A DNA stretch of 64,000 nt from JAEUHQ01 sp964538915 (GCA_964538915.1 CAZIFB010000017.1:20567-84566), one strand, 5' to 3'; positions 28,901-37,808 are shown, counted from the stretch's first letter. Notes: generated by a model from the sequence alone, not told the origin. Program-made: numbers and translations.

Positions 28901-28978
28901 GACACGAAGGACGCCTACTGGGCCGCCGAGGATCTGACCACCGACTACTGCTGCCGCGACTGCGAAGGAGCCCGCTGA
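25937..28978 (+). CDS. Secreted tandem amidohydrolase (two amidohydrolase modules, first degenerate)
   Basis: A 1013-residue exported protein with a signal peptide (about 1-20). The second module (about 550-1000) is a normal amidohydrolase: TPGIIDCHSHTGISRG supplies the HxH metal pair H627/H629, and the C-terminal KDADLVLWSDDPL is typical. The first module (about 30-420) keeps the beta-sandwich frame (YPGLVDP and GKLANLVVVEGDLF), but its HxH position reads DPFVAT, so metal binding is probably lost. A Lys/Asp-rich linker (about 515-535) joins them. Substrate is unknown; imidazolonepropionase-like enzymes are the nearest class. It is coupled by TGATG to the next amidohydrolase gene. Confidence 0.82.
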   Translation: MSRFAASVFAVATAALAAQGPPPEGPRAVDPGWFVLTGARVVVDPATSLERANVVLRDGRIVGVDAAPPAGATPVDCSGLTIYPGLVDPFVATDVPALDAAIDDQHWNPMVQPQRSARDGGLVPAAERSALRRLGFTTVACVPTGGIVKGTSTVVQLDEPTSTSPATIVRDVAALVTSLQTRDGYPNSEMGAIAVLRQALFDGAWYRSCIATLTPGSALPAGAPRPSSAFAALAERADLPLWFDARDELQALRAVRVANEAGRSLVLVGSGMEFRRLAALAAAKVPIVVPLQFPEAPDVASASAAERVSLRQLQSWEQAPTNTKRLLDAGVDVAWTTARMRDKKDFRERVAEAIACGVSAQQALALLTTKPAALLGIADQAGTITRGKLANLVVVEGDLFDPKSRIRDVWVGGVRHTIQAAKDAGVDGSWSWTTGWPGKDPKIAPTLTVDGESVKGKAGGSDLKFADVVREPDRLSCRVAGESLDAERVFWLRVHQDGGALVGTCVASDGTSVAVRAERSTDEAKGKSDEKKGGDDARPAPPSIGPLPTPLGGYGFLAMPAKTEFVLVGATLWPCDGRGVLRDGAVHVRDGRIVFAGSRSDMGEPPGGVQVIDATGKHVTPGIIDCHSHTGISRGVNEGGEAVTAEVRVEDVIDPDDVNWYRELAGGVTAVNQLHGSANAIGGQSCTVKLRWGVPHPDDMRFAGAPTGIKFALGENPRQANDRGPNRRYPNTRMGVEALLRDRFAAADAYRTTRAAYEKLAPAERAKAMRPRRDLELEALAEVLDGIRRIHCHSYRQDEIFMLCGLARELGIKIGTFQHVLEGYKVADAIGANAVGASSFSDWWAYKFEVWDAIPDNGAIMHEAGVCVSFNSDSNEHARRLNTEAGKAVKYGGVAPWDALCFVTKNPAIQLGVFDRTGSLTAGKDADLVLWSDDPLSYAARCEATWVDGRLLFSLGTDRSMREAIAAERQRLIGKAAASGKKRTARDGDTKDAYWAAEDLTTDYCCRDCEGAR

Positions 28979-30315
28979 TGAACCCTTTCGTGACGCTCTC
29001 GCTCGCACTCTGCGTCGTCCCCGCCGCGGCGCAGGATCTGGTCCCGAAGGCCGCGCCGCAGCGCGCGCCGATCGTGCTCCGCAACGCCGTGCTGCACACG
29101 GTGTCGGACGGCGTGATCCTCGGCGGATCGCTGTGGTTCGAAGACGGTGTGATCCGCGGTGTCGTCGGCGAAGGCGGCGCCCTCAAGCTCCCGAACGGCG
29201 CGGAGCCGATCGTCGTCGATCTCCAGGGCAAACACGTCTTCCCCGGTCTGATCTCACCGCACACGACGCTCGGCCTCGTCGAGATCGGCATGGTTCGCCA
29301 GACGAACGACGTCGACGAGATCGGCGACACGACGCCGGAAGCGACGGCCGCCGTCGCGTGGAACCCGGATTCCGCGGCGATCCCCGTCGCACGCAGCAAC
29401 GGCGTATTGATCGCCGCCGTGTTCCCGAGCGGCGGTTCGCTGCCCGGCCGCGCGTCGGTGATGAAGGTCGACGGCTGGACGAACGCCGACATGACCGTGC
29501 GCGCCGACGCGGGTCCGATCGTCGCGTGGCCGGCGCAGTCCGCCGAGCGGCGCGGCCGGCGCGGCCCGCGGCCCGAAGCCGGCGAGGGCGGAGACGAAGC
29601 AGAGGGCTCCGGCGCGAAGAAGGCGCGCGAGCGCATCGACGAGACGTTCACCGCAGCGCGCGCCTGGTTCGACGCCAGGAAGACGGATCCTTCGGTGCCG
29701 CTCGACATCCGGCACGAGGCCCTCGTGCCCGCGCTGCGCGGCGAGGTCCCGGTGTTCCTGCTCGCTGACGAACAGGAACAGATCGAATCGGCGGTGCTGT
29801 GGGCCACCGGGCGCGGTCTCCGCGCGGTCGTGGTCGGCGGACGCGACGCCGCTCTCTGCACGGGCCTGCTCACGGACCGGCGTGTGCCGGTGATCCTCGA
29901 CGGCGTGCACCGCCTGCCGCGGCGCGACGACAGTCCGTACGACGAAGCGTTCACGCTGCCGGCGCGCTTGCAGGAAGCGGGCGTGCGGTTCTGCATCGGC
30001 GGCGGCACCGACTTCGCCAACGACCGCAACCTCCCCTACCACGCAGCGACCGCCGCCGCGTTCGGCCTCGGCCGCCAGCGCGCGTTGCAGGCGATCACGC
30101 TCGACGCAGCGAAGATCCTCGGCGTCGACGACCGCCTCGGTTCGCTGTCGGTGGGCAAGGACGCGACGCTCTTCGTCGCCGACGGACACCCGTTCGAACT
30201 GAAGACGAAGATCGAGATGGCGTTCGTGAGCGGGCGTCAGATCGACCTGCGCAACAAGCAGACGGAACTCGCCGCGAAGTACCGCGAGCGCTATCGCCAG
30301 CTGCGGACGAAATGA
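28978..30315 (+). CDS. Secreted amidohydrolase-like protein lacking the HxH metal motif
   Basis: A 445-residue exported protein (signal peptide 1-19, cleavage after AAAQ). The amidohydrolase frame is clear: IVVDLQGKHVFPGLISPHTTLGLVEIG at the N-terminus, and GVDDRLGSLSVGKDATLFVADGHPF at the end. The usual HxH is replaced by SPHTT, and the later His ligands are not obvious, so catalysis is doubtful. A low-complexity Arg/Gly/Glu-rich stretch lies at about 195-222. The start overlaps the previous stop (TGATG) and the end overlaps the M28 peptidase gene by 4 bp. It may be a non-catalytic partner of the preceding enzyme, by inference from the operon. Confidence 0.78.
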   Translation: MNPFVTLSLALCVVPAAAQDLVPKAAPQRAPIVLRNAVLHTVSDGVILGGSLWFEDGVIRGVVGEGGALKLPNGAEPIVVDLQGKHVFPGLISPHTTLGLVEIGMVRQTNDVDEIGDTTPEATAAVAWNPDSAAIPVARSNGVLIAAVFPSGGSLPGRASVMKVDGWTNADMTVRADAGPIVAWPAQSAERRGRRGPRPEAGEGGDEAEGSGAKKARERIDETFTAARAWFDARKTDPSVPLDIRHEALVPALRGEVPVFLLADEQEQIESAVLWATGRGLRAVVVGGRDAALCTGLLTDRRVPVILDGVHRLPRRDDSPYDEAFTLPARLQEAGVRFCIGGGTDFANDRNLPYHAATAAAFGLGRQRALQAITLDAAKILGVDDRLGSLSVGKDATLFVADGHPFELKTKIEMAFVSGRQIDLRNKQTELAAKYRERYRQLRTK

Positions 30316-31325
30316 CCGCGCCGCTCGCCGTCCTGACGACCGCCTTCCTGGCAACGGCGTGCTCGATCACCCCCGAGCCCGCGATCGCGGCGAAGGTCGC
30401 CGCCGTCGACCAGGCGCGGCTCGTCCAGCACGTGGCGTCGCTGTGCGCGACCGCGCCGCGGCCGGCAGGCAACGCAACGGCGACCGAAGCGACGCTCGCC
30501 TGGCTCGAACGAGAGCTCGCCGCAAGCGGCTACTCGACCGCACGCGAACCCTTCAGCGCCGTCGCGACGTCGTGGGAGCGGCGCACCGACACGAACGGCG
30601 ACGTCACCTTCGTCCAGCTCGGCGCCACCGGCATACGACACAACCTGATCGCGGAGAAGCGTGGCGCAACCGACGCCGCCCCGGTGATCGAACTCGGCGC
30701 CCACTTCGACACGGTCGCGTTCGCACCCGGCGCGGACGACAACGCCAGCGGCGTCGCGGCGCTGCTCGAGGTCGCGCGGCTCGTCGCGAACGTCCAGACG
30801 GAGAAGACCATCCGCTTCGTCTTCTTCGCGATGGAGGAAGAGGGGCTCGTCGGCAGCCGGGAACACGTCGAACGGATGATGCGTGAGAACCGTCTCCCCG
30901 AGGGCATCCTGTCGCTCGACATGGTCGGCTACTCGAGTTCGGAATCGGGCTCACAGGACTCTCCGTTCCGGATCCCCCTGCTGCTCGGACCGCCCGACGT
31001 CGGCGACTTCGTGCTGGTCGCCGGCAACTTCGGATCGGGGTGGCTCGGCAACCTGTTCGAAGCGTGCGTCGACACCTACGTGCCGGAGCTCGCCTACTAC
31101 AGCCTGAACCGGATGGCGACCTGGTCGAGCGATGCCGAGCGCGTCGACGCCTGGAACTACTGGAAGCACGGCATCGCCGCGATCTCACTCGGTGACACCG
31201 CCGAGTTCCGCAACCCGCACTACCACCAGCCATCCGACACGCCGAGCACGCTCGACTACGGGTTCCTGCGGCGCAACACGCAGGCGGTCCTGGCGACCAC
31301 GCTGCACTGGGCGGCGCTGCGCTGA
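30312..31325 (+). CDS. M28 family zinc peptidase (aminopeptidase Y/S-like), lipoprotein
   Basis: A 337-residue exported peptidase with a lipobox-like FLATAC near residue 17. The M28 di-zinc site is visible: IELGAHFDTVAFAPGADDNASGVAALLE gives the first His and bridging Asp, FFAMEEEGLVGS the catalytic Glu pair, LSLDMVGY another Asp, and NPHYHQPSDTPSTLDY the last His. It should release N-terminal residues from peptides in the periplasm. It is the third gene of the amidohydrolase operon (ATGA overlap), consistent with peptide or amide scavenging. Its 3' end converges with the next gene 11 bp away. Confidence 0.9.
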   Translation: MTAPLAVLTTAFLATACSITPEPAIAAKVAAVDQARLVQHVASLCATAPRPAGNATATEATLAWLERELAASGYSTAREPFSAVATSWERRTDTNGDVTFVQLGATGIRHNLIAEKRGATDAAPVIELGAHFDTVAFAPGADDNASGVAALLEVARLVANVQTEKTIRFVFFAMEEEGLVGSREHVERMMRENRLPEGILSLDMVGYSSSESGSQDSPFRIPLLLGPPDVGDFVLVAGNFGSGWLGNLFEACVDTYVPELAYYSLNRMATWSSDAERVDAWNYWKHGIAAISLGDTAEFRNPHYHQPSDTPSTLDYGFLRRNTQAVLATTLHWAALR

Positions 31326-31335
31326 AGGGCGCCGG

Positions 31336-32832
31336 TCACGCGCGGGCGCACGACGCGACGAGCGCTCGCACGTCCGACACTCCCCCGACCAGGCGTGCGG
31401 CGCCCGCGGCACGCAGTCGATCGGCATGCCCTTCGGCGCCGATGCCGGACGGCGCGACGGCGAGCGGGATCACTCCCGCCGTGCGCGCGGCCACGACGTC
31501 GCTCGGGTTGTCGCCGAGCATCCACGCGCTCCCCGCACCGAGCCGCTCGAGCGCGAGGCGGACCGGCGCCGGATCGGGTTTGCCCGGCCCGTCTTCGTCG
31601 GTGACCACCGTCTTCACGAACGGCGCGAACCCGTGCCGCTCCAGCACCGAGTCGGCGAGCCGCCGCGGACAACTCGTGACGACACCGATCGGCCGCGCCG
31701 CCGCGATCGCGCGCACGTCGTCGACGCTGGCGATCGCCTTTCGGCCTTCGATGTCCGCGAGCACGCCGTCGAGGTCGAGCAGGATGGCCGCGGGCGCGAC
31801 GGCGGCGTCGATCCCGGCCAGCAGGCGCGCGAACGTGCGGTCGTCGGCGGGCATCGTGATCCGCACGCCCGCGGGGAACGCCCGCACCGCGATGCCGACG
31901 CCGAGCAGCGCATCGCGCAGCCACGCGGGATCCCGCGGCCGCACGAACACGAAGTTCCCGGCGGACGGCAGCGGCGCGAGGCCGCGCATCGCCGCATGCC
32001 GCACCATCTCGTCGCGTTCCCTAGCGACGTCGCGCACGTACGCGGCGACCTCGTCGCCGCCGTCGAGCAATCGGACCTCGGCGGCCCGTCGGCTCCACGT
32101 CCCGCACGTGAACGGACTGCCCACCGAGCGCAGCCACCGCACGACGTCGGGCGGCGCGATCGCGTAGCCGACGCGCAGGCCGGCGAGGCCGAAAGCCTTG
32201 CTGAACGTGCGCACGACGACGGCGTTCGGAAACGAGAGCGCGGCCGCCGTCAAGTCCTCGCCGCCGAACTCGGCGTACGCGGCGTCGACCAGCACGGCCG
32301 CGCGCGGCGCGGCGGCACAGACGGCCCGCACGTCGTCGACGCTCGCGACGAGGCCGGTGGGATTGTTCGGCGAGACGACGGCGACGAGCGCCGTGTCACC
32401 GTTCACGGCATCGAGCACGGCGCGTCGCGGCCAAGCGCCATCGGCCCACGGCGGCGAGACGAGCTCGGCACCGGCGAGGGCGACGTAGCGCACCAGCATC
32501 TCGAACGTCGGAGTCGGCACGATCGCGCGACGACCCGGCTCGAGCACCGCACGGCACAATCGGTCGAGCACGTCGTCGCCGCCCGCACCGACGAAGATGC
32601 GTTCGACGGCGACGCCGTGGCGATGCGCGAGTACCCGTTCGAGCGAGTCGTCGAGCGGGTAGCTGCGGATCGCCTCGACATCACGAGAGAGCCCCACGAA
32701 GAACTGCGCCGTCGGGGCACGACCCTGGTTGCCGTCCAGCCGCACGTTCACCCATGGCGGAACCCTCGGGATCCCGGCGCCCGCCGCGGGAACCCGGACC
32801 GCGCGCCGCGGACCCGGACCGCCTGCGCTCAT
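31336..32832 (-). CDS. Aminotransferase (HisC-like) fused to a HAD-superfamily phosphatase
   Basis: A 498-residue two-domain protein. Residues about 25-350 are a class I/II PLP aminotransferase of the histidinol-phosphate type: VSPNNPTGLV, the cofactor Asp in VLVDAAYAEF, and the Schiff-base Lys in RTFSKAFGLAGLRVGY. Residues about 355-498 are a HAD phosphatase with nucleophile motif LLDLDGVLAD, GVVTSC, the Lys in GPGKPDP and WMLGDNPSDVVAARTAG. Coupling an aminotransferase and a phosphatase would fit histidinol-phosphate processing, but this HAD is subfamily IA rather than HisB type, and no other his genes are present. The ATG at 32832 overlaps the cytochrome stop (ATGA). Confidence 0.85.
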   Translation of the reverse strand: MSAGGPGPRRAVRVPAAGAGIPRVPPWVNVRLDGNQGRAPTAQFFVGLSRDVEAIRSYPLDDSLERVLAHRHGVAVERIFVGAGGDDVLDRLCRAVLEPGRRAIVPTPTFEMLVRYVALAGAELVSPPWADGAWPRRAVLDAVNGDTALVAVVSPNNPTGLVASVDDVRAVCAAAPRAAVLVDAAYAEFGGEDLTAAALSFPNAVVVRTFSKAFGLAGLRVGYAIAPPDVVRWLRSVGSPFTCGTWSRRAAEVRLLDGGDEVAAYVRDVARERDEMVRHAAMRGLAPLPSAGNFVFVRPRDPAWLRDALLGVGIAVRAFPAGVRITMPADDRTFARLLAGIDAAVAPAAILLDLDGVLADIEGRKAIASVDDVRAIAAARPIGVVTSCPRRLADSVLERHGFAPFVKTVVTDEDGPGKPDPAPVRLALERLGAGSAWMLGDNPSDVVAARTAGVIPLAVAPSGIGAEGHADRLRAAGAARLVGGVSDVRALVASCARA

Positions 32833-34856
32833 CGCCGCGCCGGCACCTTCGTGCCGAGGAACTGCCAGATGGCCTCGAACTGCTGCGCCCCGTCGCCACC
32901 CAGCACGTCCGTGATCGCGGTCGTGCCCGTTGGCGCGTAGCGCGGCATGCGCGAGTCGGGGTCGAGCCGCGTCGGATCGCGAAGCCAGCGGGTGTAGTAC
33001 TCGTGCCGGAGCCGCGAACGAGCGGTGCCGAGTTCGATGCCCGCGCGCTCGAACACCTGCACGGCGGGAGCATCGCCGAGCGCATGGCACTGCACGCAGC
33101 CGAGACCCTTGCCCATCTGCACGAGCCGTTCCCCGTGCATCGCCGACTGCAGGTCCGGAGGCGGCTGCACCTCGTCCGCGGCCGGATAGCCGTGCTCGCG
33201 CACGAGCCCTTGTGCGAGCGCCTGCGCATGCGAACGGAACTTCGGCATGCGCGCATGGAGCCATGGCCGCGGCGACGGCTGCTCGCCACCGACGAACCGC
33301 GCGATCCAGGTCGGCTGCAGCTTGGCGCCGACCCAGGTGAGCGCGGGCACACCCTGCGCCGTCGGGTCCTGCTCCACCGGCACGGGCCCCGTCGCGGCGG
33401 CCGTTCGTTCGACGACGCGAGCCCACGTCGACGGTGCGCCGTCCAGGGCGTGGCACGCGGTGCATCGGCGCGCGGCGACGTTCCGCGTGACGTAGTCGAG
33501 CGGCGAGGATCGGAACGGCACTTGCTCCGCGAACGGCAGGAAGGCGCGCAGCGCCGCGACCTGTTCGGGCCGGAAGCCGTGGTCGAGCCCGGAGTCCACG
33601 CCGCCGTCCTGCAGGCAGCCGCGGTCCACGCGCAGATTGCGCAGCTTCGGCGGGCGCCGCTCGGTTATCGGAACGTCGATCGCGTGGCACAGGATGCAGT
33701 CGTGTCGTTCGACGAGCTTGCGGCCGTGTTCGGCGTTGCCGCGACTGGCGGGCAGCTGCGCCGTCTGGGAAGACAGGAGGAACGCGGCGATCTGCATCGC
33801 GTCGTCGCGCGACAAGTTGAAGTCCGGCATGCGCGTCGACGGGTGGTCGCGCACCGGATCCTGGAGGAACGACACCAGCGCCGCCGGATGCCACTTCGCG
33901 GCGACGTGGCCGAGCGTGATGCGATCGCCGAGCGCGGCATCGGCAGCCGGGGCGCCGGGGGCCGTGTGGCACGCGACGCAGCCGAGCTGACGGAAGCGGA
34001 TCTCGCCCGACCCGGCGAAGCCGCCGGGAAAAGGCGGCGCCGCGAGCGGAGCGCCGAGCGTTGCGAGGTACGCCGCGACGTCGTCGGCGTCGTGTTCGTT
34101 CGAGAAGCGGATCTTGGGCATCGTCGCGTCGGAGCGCATCGCACGCGGATCGCGCAACCACGCGGCCATCCAGTCCGCGCTCACGCGGGAACCGACCGCG
34201 CGCAGATCGGGCCCCTGCGTGTCGAGCTCGCCGTACGCGGACTCGCCGATGCGCCGCGTTTCGGGCTCGTGGCATCGCGCGCAGTGACGCTCCGCGAAGA
34301 GGTGGTGTCCCGCACGCTGCGCGTCGGCCGTCGCGAGATCGTCCGCGGCCGAGAAGTGCAGTCGCTCGGGAGCGATCGGCTCGAACCCGAAGTCCCCACC
34401 CGCCCACGACACTCGCAGTTCGCCGTCGCCGGGCGTGTTGCTCTCGAAGGTCACGAGCAGCTCGTTGGGCCCCTTCTTGAGGCGCACCGCTTCGGTGGAC
34501 TCGAGTGGTTTGCCCGGGCGGAGGCGCCCTTCGAGCACGGGTTCGCCGTTGCAGACCAGCTTCGCCGAGCCGCGGCCCTCGACCCGGAAGCGCAGTCGAT
34601 CGCGGAGCGGCAGTTCGACCGTCGTGCGCAGCGTCGCGCGGAACAGCCCCGGCTCGATCCACGGACTCGGCGACTCACCCCTCTCCACTGCGAACGACAG
34701 GAGCCGCAGGCGTGCCGTCGCGCGCTCGGGCGTCTCTGCGACGCGCTCGAAGGTCGCGTGCACACCGCGCTCGAGGCGCACACCTTCCGGCGGTGTCTGC
34801 GTCCCGACGAAGGGTGCGAGCAGGATCGCGGCGAGAACGGCGCGAAGGGCGGTCAC
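32829..34856 (-). CDS. Pentaheme c-type cytochrome, exported
   Basis: A 675-residue secreted protein (signal peptide about 1-20). An N-terminal domain of about 150 residues with beta strands resembles a PA14/carbohydrate-binding type domain. It is followed by five CxxCH heme sites: CARCH 192-196, CVACH 293-297, CILCH 387-391, CTACH 465-469 and CVQCH 587-591. Distal Met candidates occur in repeated MPKIRFS, RMPDFNLS, RMPKFRSH and SRMPRYAP motifs, one per cytochrome c fold. Such proteins carry electrons in the periplasm. It lies 3 bp after the DUF6797 gene, a pairing seen in planctomycetes, where it may serve an oxidoreductase. Confidence 0.88.
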   Translation of the reverse strand: MTALRAVLAAILLAPFVGTQTPPEGVRLERGVHATFERVAETPERATARLRLLSFAVERGESPSPWIEPGLFRATLRTTVELPLRDRLRFRVEGRGSAKLVCNGEPVLEGRLRPGKPLESTEAVRLKKGPNELLVTFESNTPGDGELRVSWAGGDFGFEPIAPERLHFSAADDLATADAQRAGHHLFAERHCARCHEPETRRIGESAYGELDTQGPDLRAVGSRVSADWMAAWLRDPRAMRSDATMPKIRFSNEHDADDVAAYLATLGAPLAAPPFPGGFAGSGEIRFRQLGCVACHTAPGAPAADAALGDRITLGHVAAKWHPAALVSFLQDPVRDHPSTRMPDFNLSRDDAMQIAAFLLSSQTAQLPASRGNAEHGRKLVERHDCILCHAIDVPITERRPPKLRNLRVDRGCLQDGGVDSGLDHGFRPEQVAALRAFLPFAEQVPFRSSPLDYVTRNVAARRCTACHALDGAPSTWARVVERTAAATGPVPVEQDPTAQGVPALTWVGAKLQPTWIARFVGGEQPSPRPWLHARMPKFRSHAQALAQGLVREHGYPAADEVQPPPDLQSAMHGERLVQMGKGLGCVQCHALGDAPAVQVFERAGIELGTARSRLRHEYYTRWLRDPTRLDPDSRMPRYAPTGTTAITDVLGGDGAQQFEAIWQFLGTKVPARR

Positions 34857-34859
34857 GGC

Positions 34860-37808
34860 TCAGTGCTCCTGCGGGAAACCGGGATCGCCGGCGAGCGCAT
34901 GGATCGTCGCGTGCAGTTCGCCCTTCAGTTCCCGGCCGTCCTTCGCGTCGAGGCTCCAGCGCACCTGGATCTGGTTCACCGGTCGCATCCCGTCGATCGC
35001 GAGGAACACCGTGCGCGCGTCGGGCGACAGCTTCGCCGCGGTGACCTTCAGCGGATCCCGGTTCGGCTTGCCCTGCTCGACCTTGCGTTCGGGATGCAGG
35101 ACGGAAACCTCGGGCGAGCCGTAGTTCGGCGAGTACAGGTAGTTCCAGATCTCGACGCCGAAGCTGTCGGGGTCGTTCGCGGTCGCGGGATCCAACGGCT
35201 CGTCGAACGTCAGGTAGACGCCCTTGTCGCACGTCCGCAGTCCGGTCGGGAACCCGAGCGGTTTGCCCGTGCGCCGAACGCGGTGGAAGCCGCCGTCGCG
35301 CGCCGCACTCGTCTGCCACCCCTGGAAGCCGGCGACGTACAGCTGCCCGTCGCGCGGCGAGAACCGGGCGCGCATACAGCTCGACGAGAACTGCGCGGGC
35401 AGGCGCACGACGCCGCCTTGCATGCGACCCTCGACCTTCTCCGTGAGCACGAGGTACACGGAGCACGTGCCGTACGACAGGTGCAGCAGACGGCCGTCGA
35501 GGTCCTTCCACGCGTCGCCGGTCACCCACACCTGGCCGCCGCTGCTGTTGTCGACCTCCATCGGGAACCAGCAGAGCGGCAAGTCGGGCTGGTCCGGCAC
35601 CGGCGTGCGGTGCGCGGTGTCCTTGACCCCGCCGTAGAAGCCGGGCTCCTCGATCCAGTTGAGGCGGCAACGCGGCATGAACGTGCCCTCGTTGTCCCCC
35701 GATGTCACGACGCCCGTCGGCGACACACCGATCCCGTTGGGCGCGCGCAGTCCGGTCGCGATCGTCTCGAGCCGCGAACCGTCCTTCGACACCTTCATGA
35801 TCGTGCCGTGATGCGGCGCGATCGCCATGAACCCGCGGCCACCCGGCCGCACCGGCCCGCCCTTGCTGAAGTAGAAGTTGCCTTCGCGATCGGTCTGCAG
35901 GTCGAACGCGAACTCGTGGAAGGCCGGCGTGATGTTCACGTCGTGGTTGAAGCACTCGTACGCGTCGGCTTCGCCGTCGCCGTTCGTGTCGCGCAGCCTG
36001 GTGATCCCGTCGCGACCGTGCACGAAGACTTCGTCGTCGACGATCTTCAGGCCCAGCGGGTCGAAGAGGCCGGTCGCGAAGCGCCTCCACTCGAGCCGCG
36101 CGAGCGAGTCGTCCATGCCGGACACGATCCACACGTCACCGTTCCAGGTCGTGATCGCGGCACGACCGTCGCGGAAGAAATCGAATGCCGCCGTACGCAT
36201 CCGCGAGTGGAAGCGGTTGTCGAAGGGGATCGTGATCGTGTCGACCGCGAACGGGCCGTCGTCCGCGCCGCGTTCGCCCTTCGTGACGATCGCGTCGCCC
36301 CACATCGGCTTCGCGGGGGCACCGACCACGGCAACGGCATTGTCGCCCGACAGGCGTGCCAGCACCGCCTCGACCGCGGGGCGCTGGCCCGCCGTCATCG
36401 CGACGCCGATCAGCAGGTCGGCGTCGTGCGGCGGCACGACCAGCACGATCCGACCGCCGTCCGCGACGAGACGCACTGCGCGCTCGGTGCCCCTCAGGCC
36501 TGCGGCCACTGCCGATCCGGAGCGCGGCACCGAATCCGCCGGCGACGTGCAGCGGTCCGCGAAGACGTCGATCTCGGAGAAGAACGTGCCGCCGCGCACG
36601 ACGCGGAAGAGCAGGTGACGGAACTCGCCGAGACCGCCCGGCAGGGCGACGCCGGCGCCGTGCTTCATGCCTTCGTCGAGCGCCGTGGTGTCGACGTCGG
36701 CGATCTTCTTCCATCCCGCCGCGGCCGGATCGGCGGCAGCGGTGTCCGGCGCCTCTTCGGCATCGCTGCCGAACAGCTCGTACTGCTGCGCACAACGCTC
36801 CGCGCGGTGCCACGAGAAGGAGTTCACGCGATGAACCTGCACCCGCTTCTTCAGGTCGACGACGAAGCGTCCTTCGTCGATCTCGCCGTCGCTCGTGCGG
36901 CGCGGATCGAACCAGACCGAATGGAACGTGTCGTCGTCGTTGTCCGCGGCTTCGCCGTCGCACAGGAGCGGGACGGCGAACGAACCCTCTTCGCCGCCGT
37001 TCGCTGCAGCCTTCCTTCCGTGCAGGCGCGCGAAGGCCGGCACGAACGCGATCGTGGCACCGCTACCGCTCGACGGATCGAGCCAGTCCGTCTTCGACGG
37101 GCCGCCGGTCGCGAGCAGGCTCCACGCGTAGCCGATGTCGGTCGAAACGAGCGTCTGCTTCGGCGCCGATGCCAGGAGCAACGCTCGCCCCTCGGCGCCG
37201 GTCACGGCCTGCGCGCCGGCGTCCGCCGCGGCGCAGACGACCATGCGCTGCTCGGTGCGCGAGGGCCCGACCTCGATGTTCCGGACGACGATCGGGAGCG
37301 GCCCCTTCTCGGCGGAGTAGGTCTCGCGGACGTCCATGTCCCCGATGCGGTAGCCCACCACCACGTCGTCGCGTCTGAGCCAGAAGCCGCGGTAGGTCGC
37401 GCGATCCTTCGGCAGCGGTCCGTGCGGGATCGAGCGAGGATCCGCGAAGTCACCGGCGAACGCCCAGCCCGGGCCAGGAGCCGTCTCGACGAGCGTCGGT
37501 CCGGCGCGCCGAGGCATCGGTCCGTGACCGCCTTCGTACGCAGTGCCGCGAAGGCGCACCCAGCCTTCGCTCCACGCAGCGGACATCCGCAGCAGCTCCG
37601 TGTCGAAGACGACGGTCGCTCCGCCGGGGATGCGGATCACGAGCCCCTTCTCGGTCGTGCCGGCCTGCCCACCGAGTTCGACGGTGGTCATCAGGTGGTT
37701 GCCGTACTGCATCGGCGCATCGCGCTTCTGCGCCGTCGCGACCGTCGTGGCGAGCGTGATGACGAGAGCGAAGGTGGACGAGGGGGCGCGCGAGTGCATG
37801 GGCGCCAC
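34860..37808 (-). CDS. DUF6797-type secreted protein with a C-terminal beta-propeller
   Basis: A 982-residue exported protein (signal peptide about 1-26, cleaved after ATAQ). The N-terminal half, with YGNHLMTTVELG, FAGDFADPRSIPHGPLP and YRGFWLRRDDVVVGYRIGD, looks like the DUF6797 family of planctomycete/Verrucomicrobia proteins. The second half (from about residue 535) looks like an NHL/PQQ-type propeller: DGRAAITTWNGDVWIVSGMDDSL, LRDTNGDGEADAYECFN, LRAPNGIGVSPTGVV and QLYVAGFQGWQTS. It has no CxxCH. The multi-heme cytochrome encoded 3 bp downstream is the likely electron acceptor if this is a dehydrogenase; that is an inference and the substrate is unknown. Confidence 0.75.
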   Translation of the reverse strand: MAPMHSRAPSSTFALVITLATTVATAQKRDAPMQYGNHLMTTVELGGQAGTTEKGLVIRIPGGATVVFDTELLRMSAAWSEGWVRLRGTAYEGGHGPMPRRAGPTLVETAPGPGWAFAGDFADPRSIPHGPLPKDRATYRGFWLRRDDVVVGYRIGDMDVRETYSAEKGPLPIVVRNIEVGPSRTEQRMVVCAAADAGAQAVTGAEGRALLLASAPKQTLVSTDIGYAWSLLATGGPSKTDWLDPSSGSGATIAFVPAFARLHGRKAAANGGEEGSFAVPLLCDGEAADNDDDTFHSVWFDPRRTSDGEIDEGRFVVDLKKRVQVHRVNSFSWHRAERCAQQYELFGSDAEEAPDTAAADPAAAGWKKIADVDTTALDEGMKHGAGVALPGGLGEFRHLLFRVVRGGTFFSEIDVFADRCTSPADSVPRSGSAVAAGLRGTERAVRLVADGGRIVLVVPPHDADLLIGVAMTAGQRPAVEAVLARLSGDNAVAVVGAPAKPMWGDAIVTKGERGADDGPFAVDTITIPFDNRFHSRMRTAAFDFFRDGRAAITTWNGDVWIVSGMDDSLARLEWRRFATGLFDPLGLKIVDDEVFVHGRDGITRLRDTNGDGEADAYECFNHDVNITPAFHEFAFDLQTDREGNFYFSKGGPVRPGGRGFMAIAPHHGTIMKVSKDGSRLETIATGLRAPNGIGVSPTGVVTSGDNEGTFMPRCRLNWIEEPGFYGGVKDTAHRTPVPDQPDLPLCWFPMEVDNSSGGQVWVTGDAWKDLDGRLLHLSYGTCSVYLVLTEKVEGRMQGGVVRLPAQFSSSCMRARFSPRDGQLYVAGFQGWQTSAARDGGFHRVRRTGKPLGFPTGLRTCDKGVYLTFDEPLDPATANDPDSFGVEIWNYLYSPNYGSPEVSVLHPERKVEQGKPNRDPLKVTAAKLSPDARTVFLAIDGMRPVNQIQVRWSLDAKDGRELKGELHATIHALAGDPGFPQEH

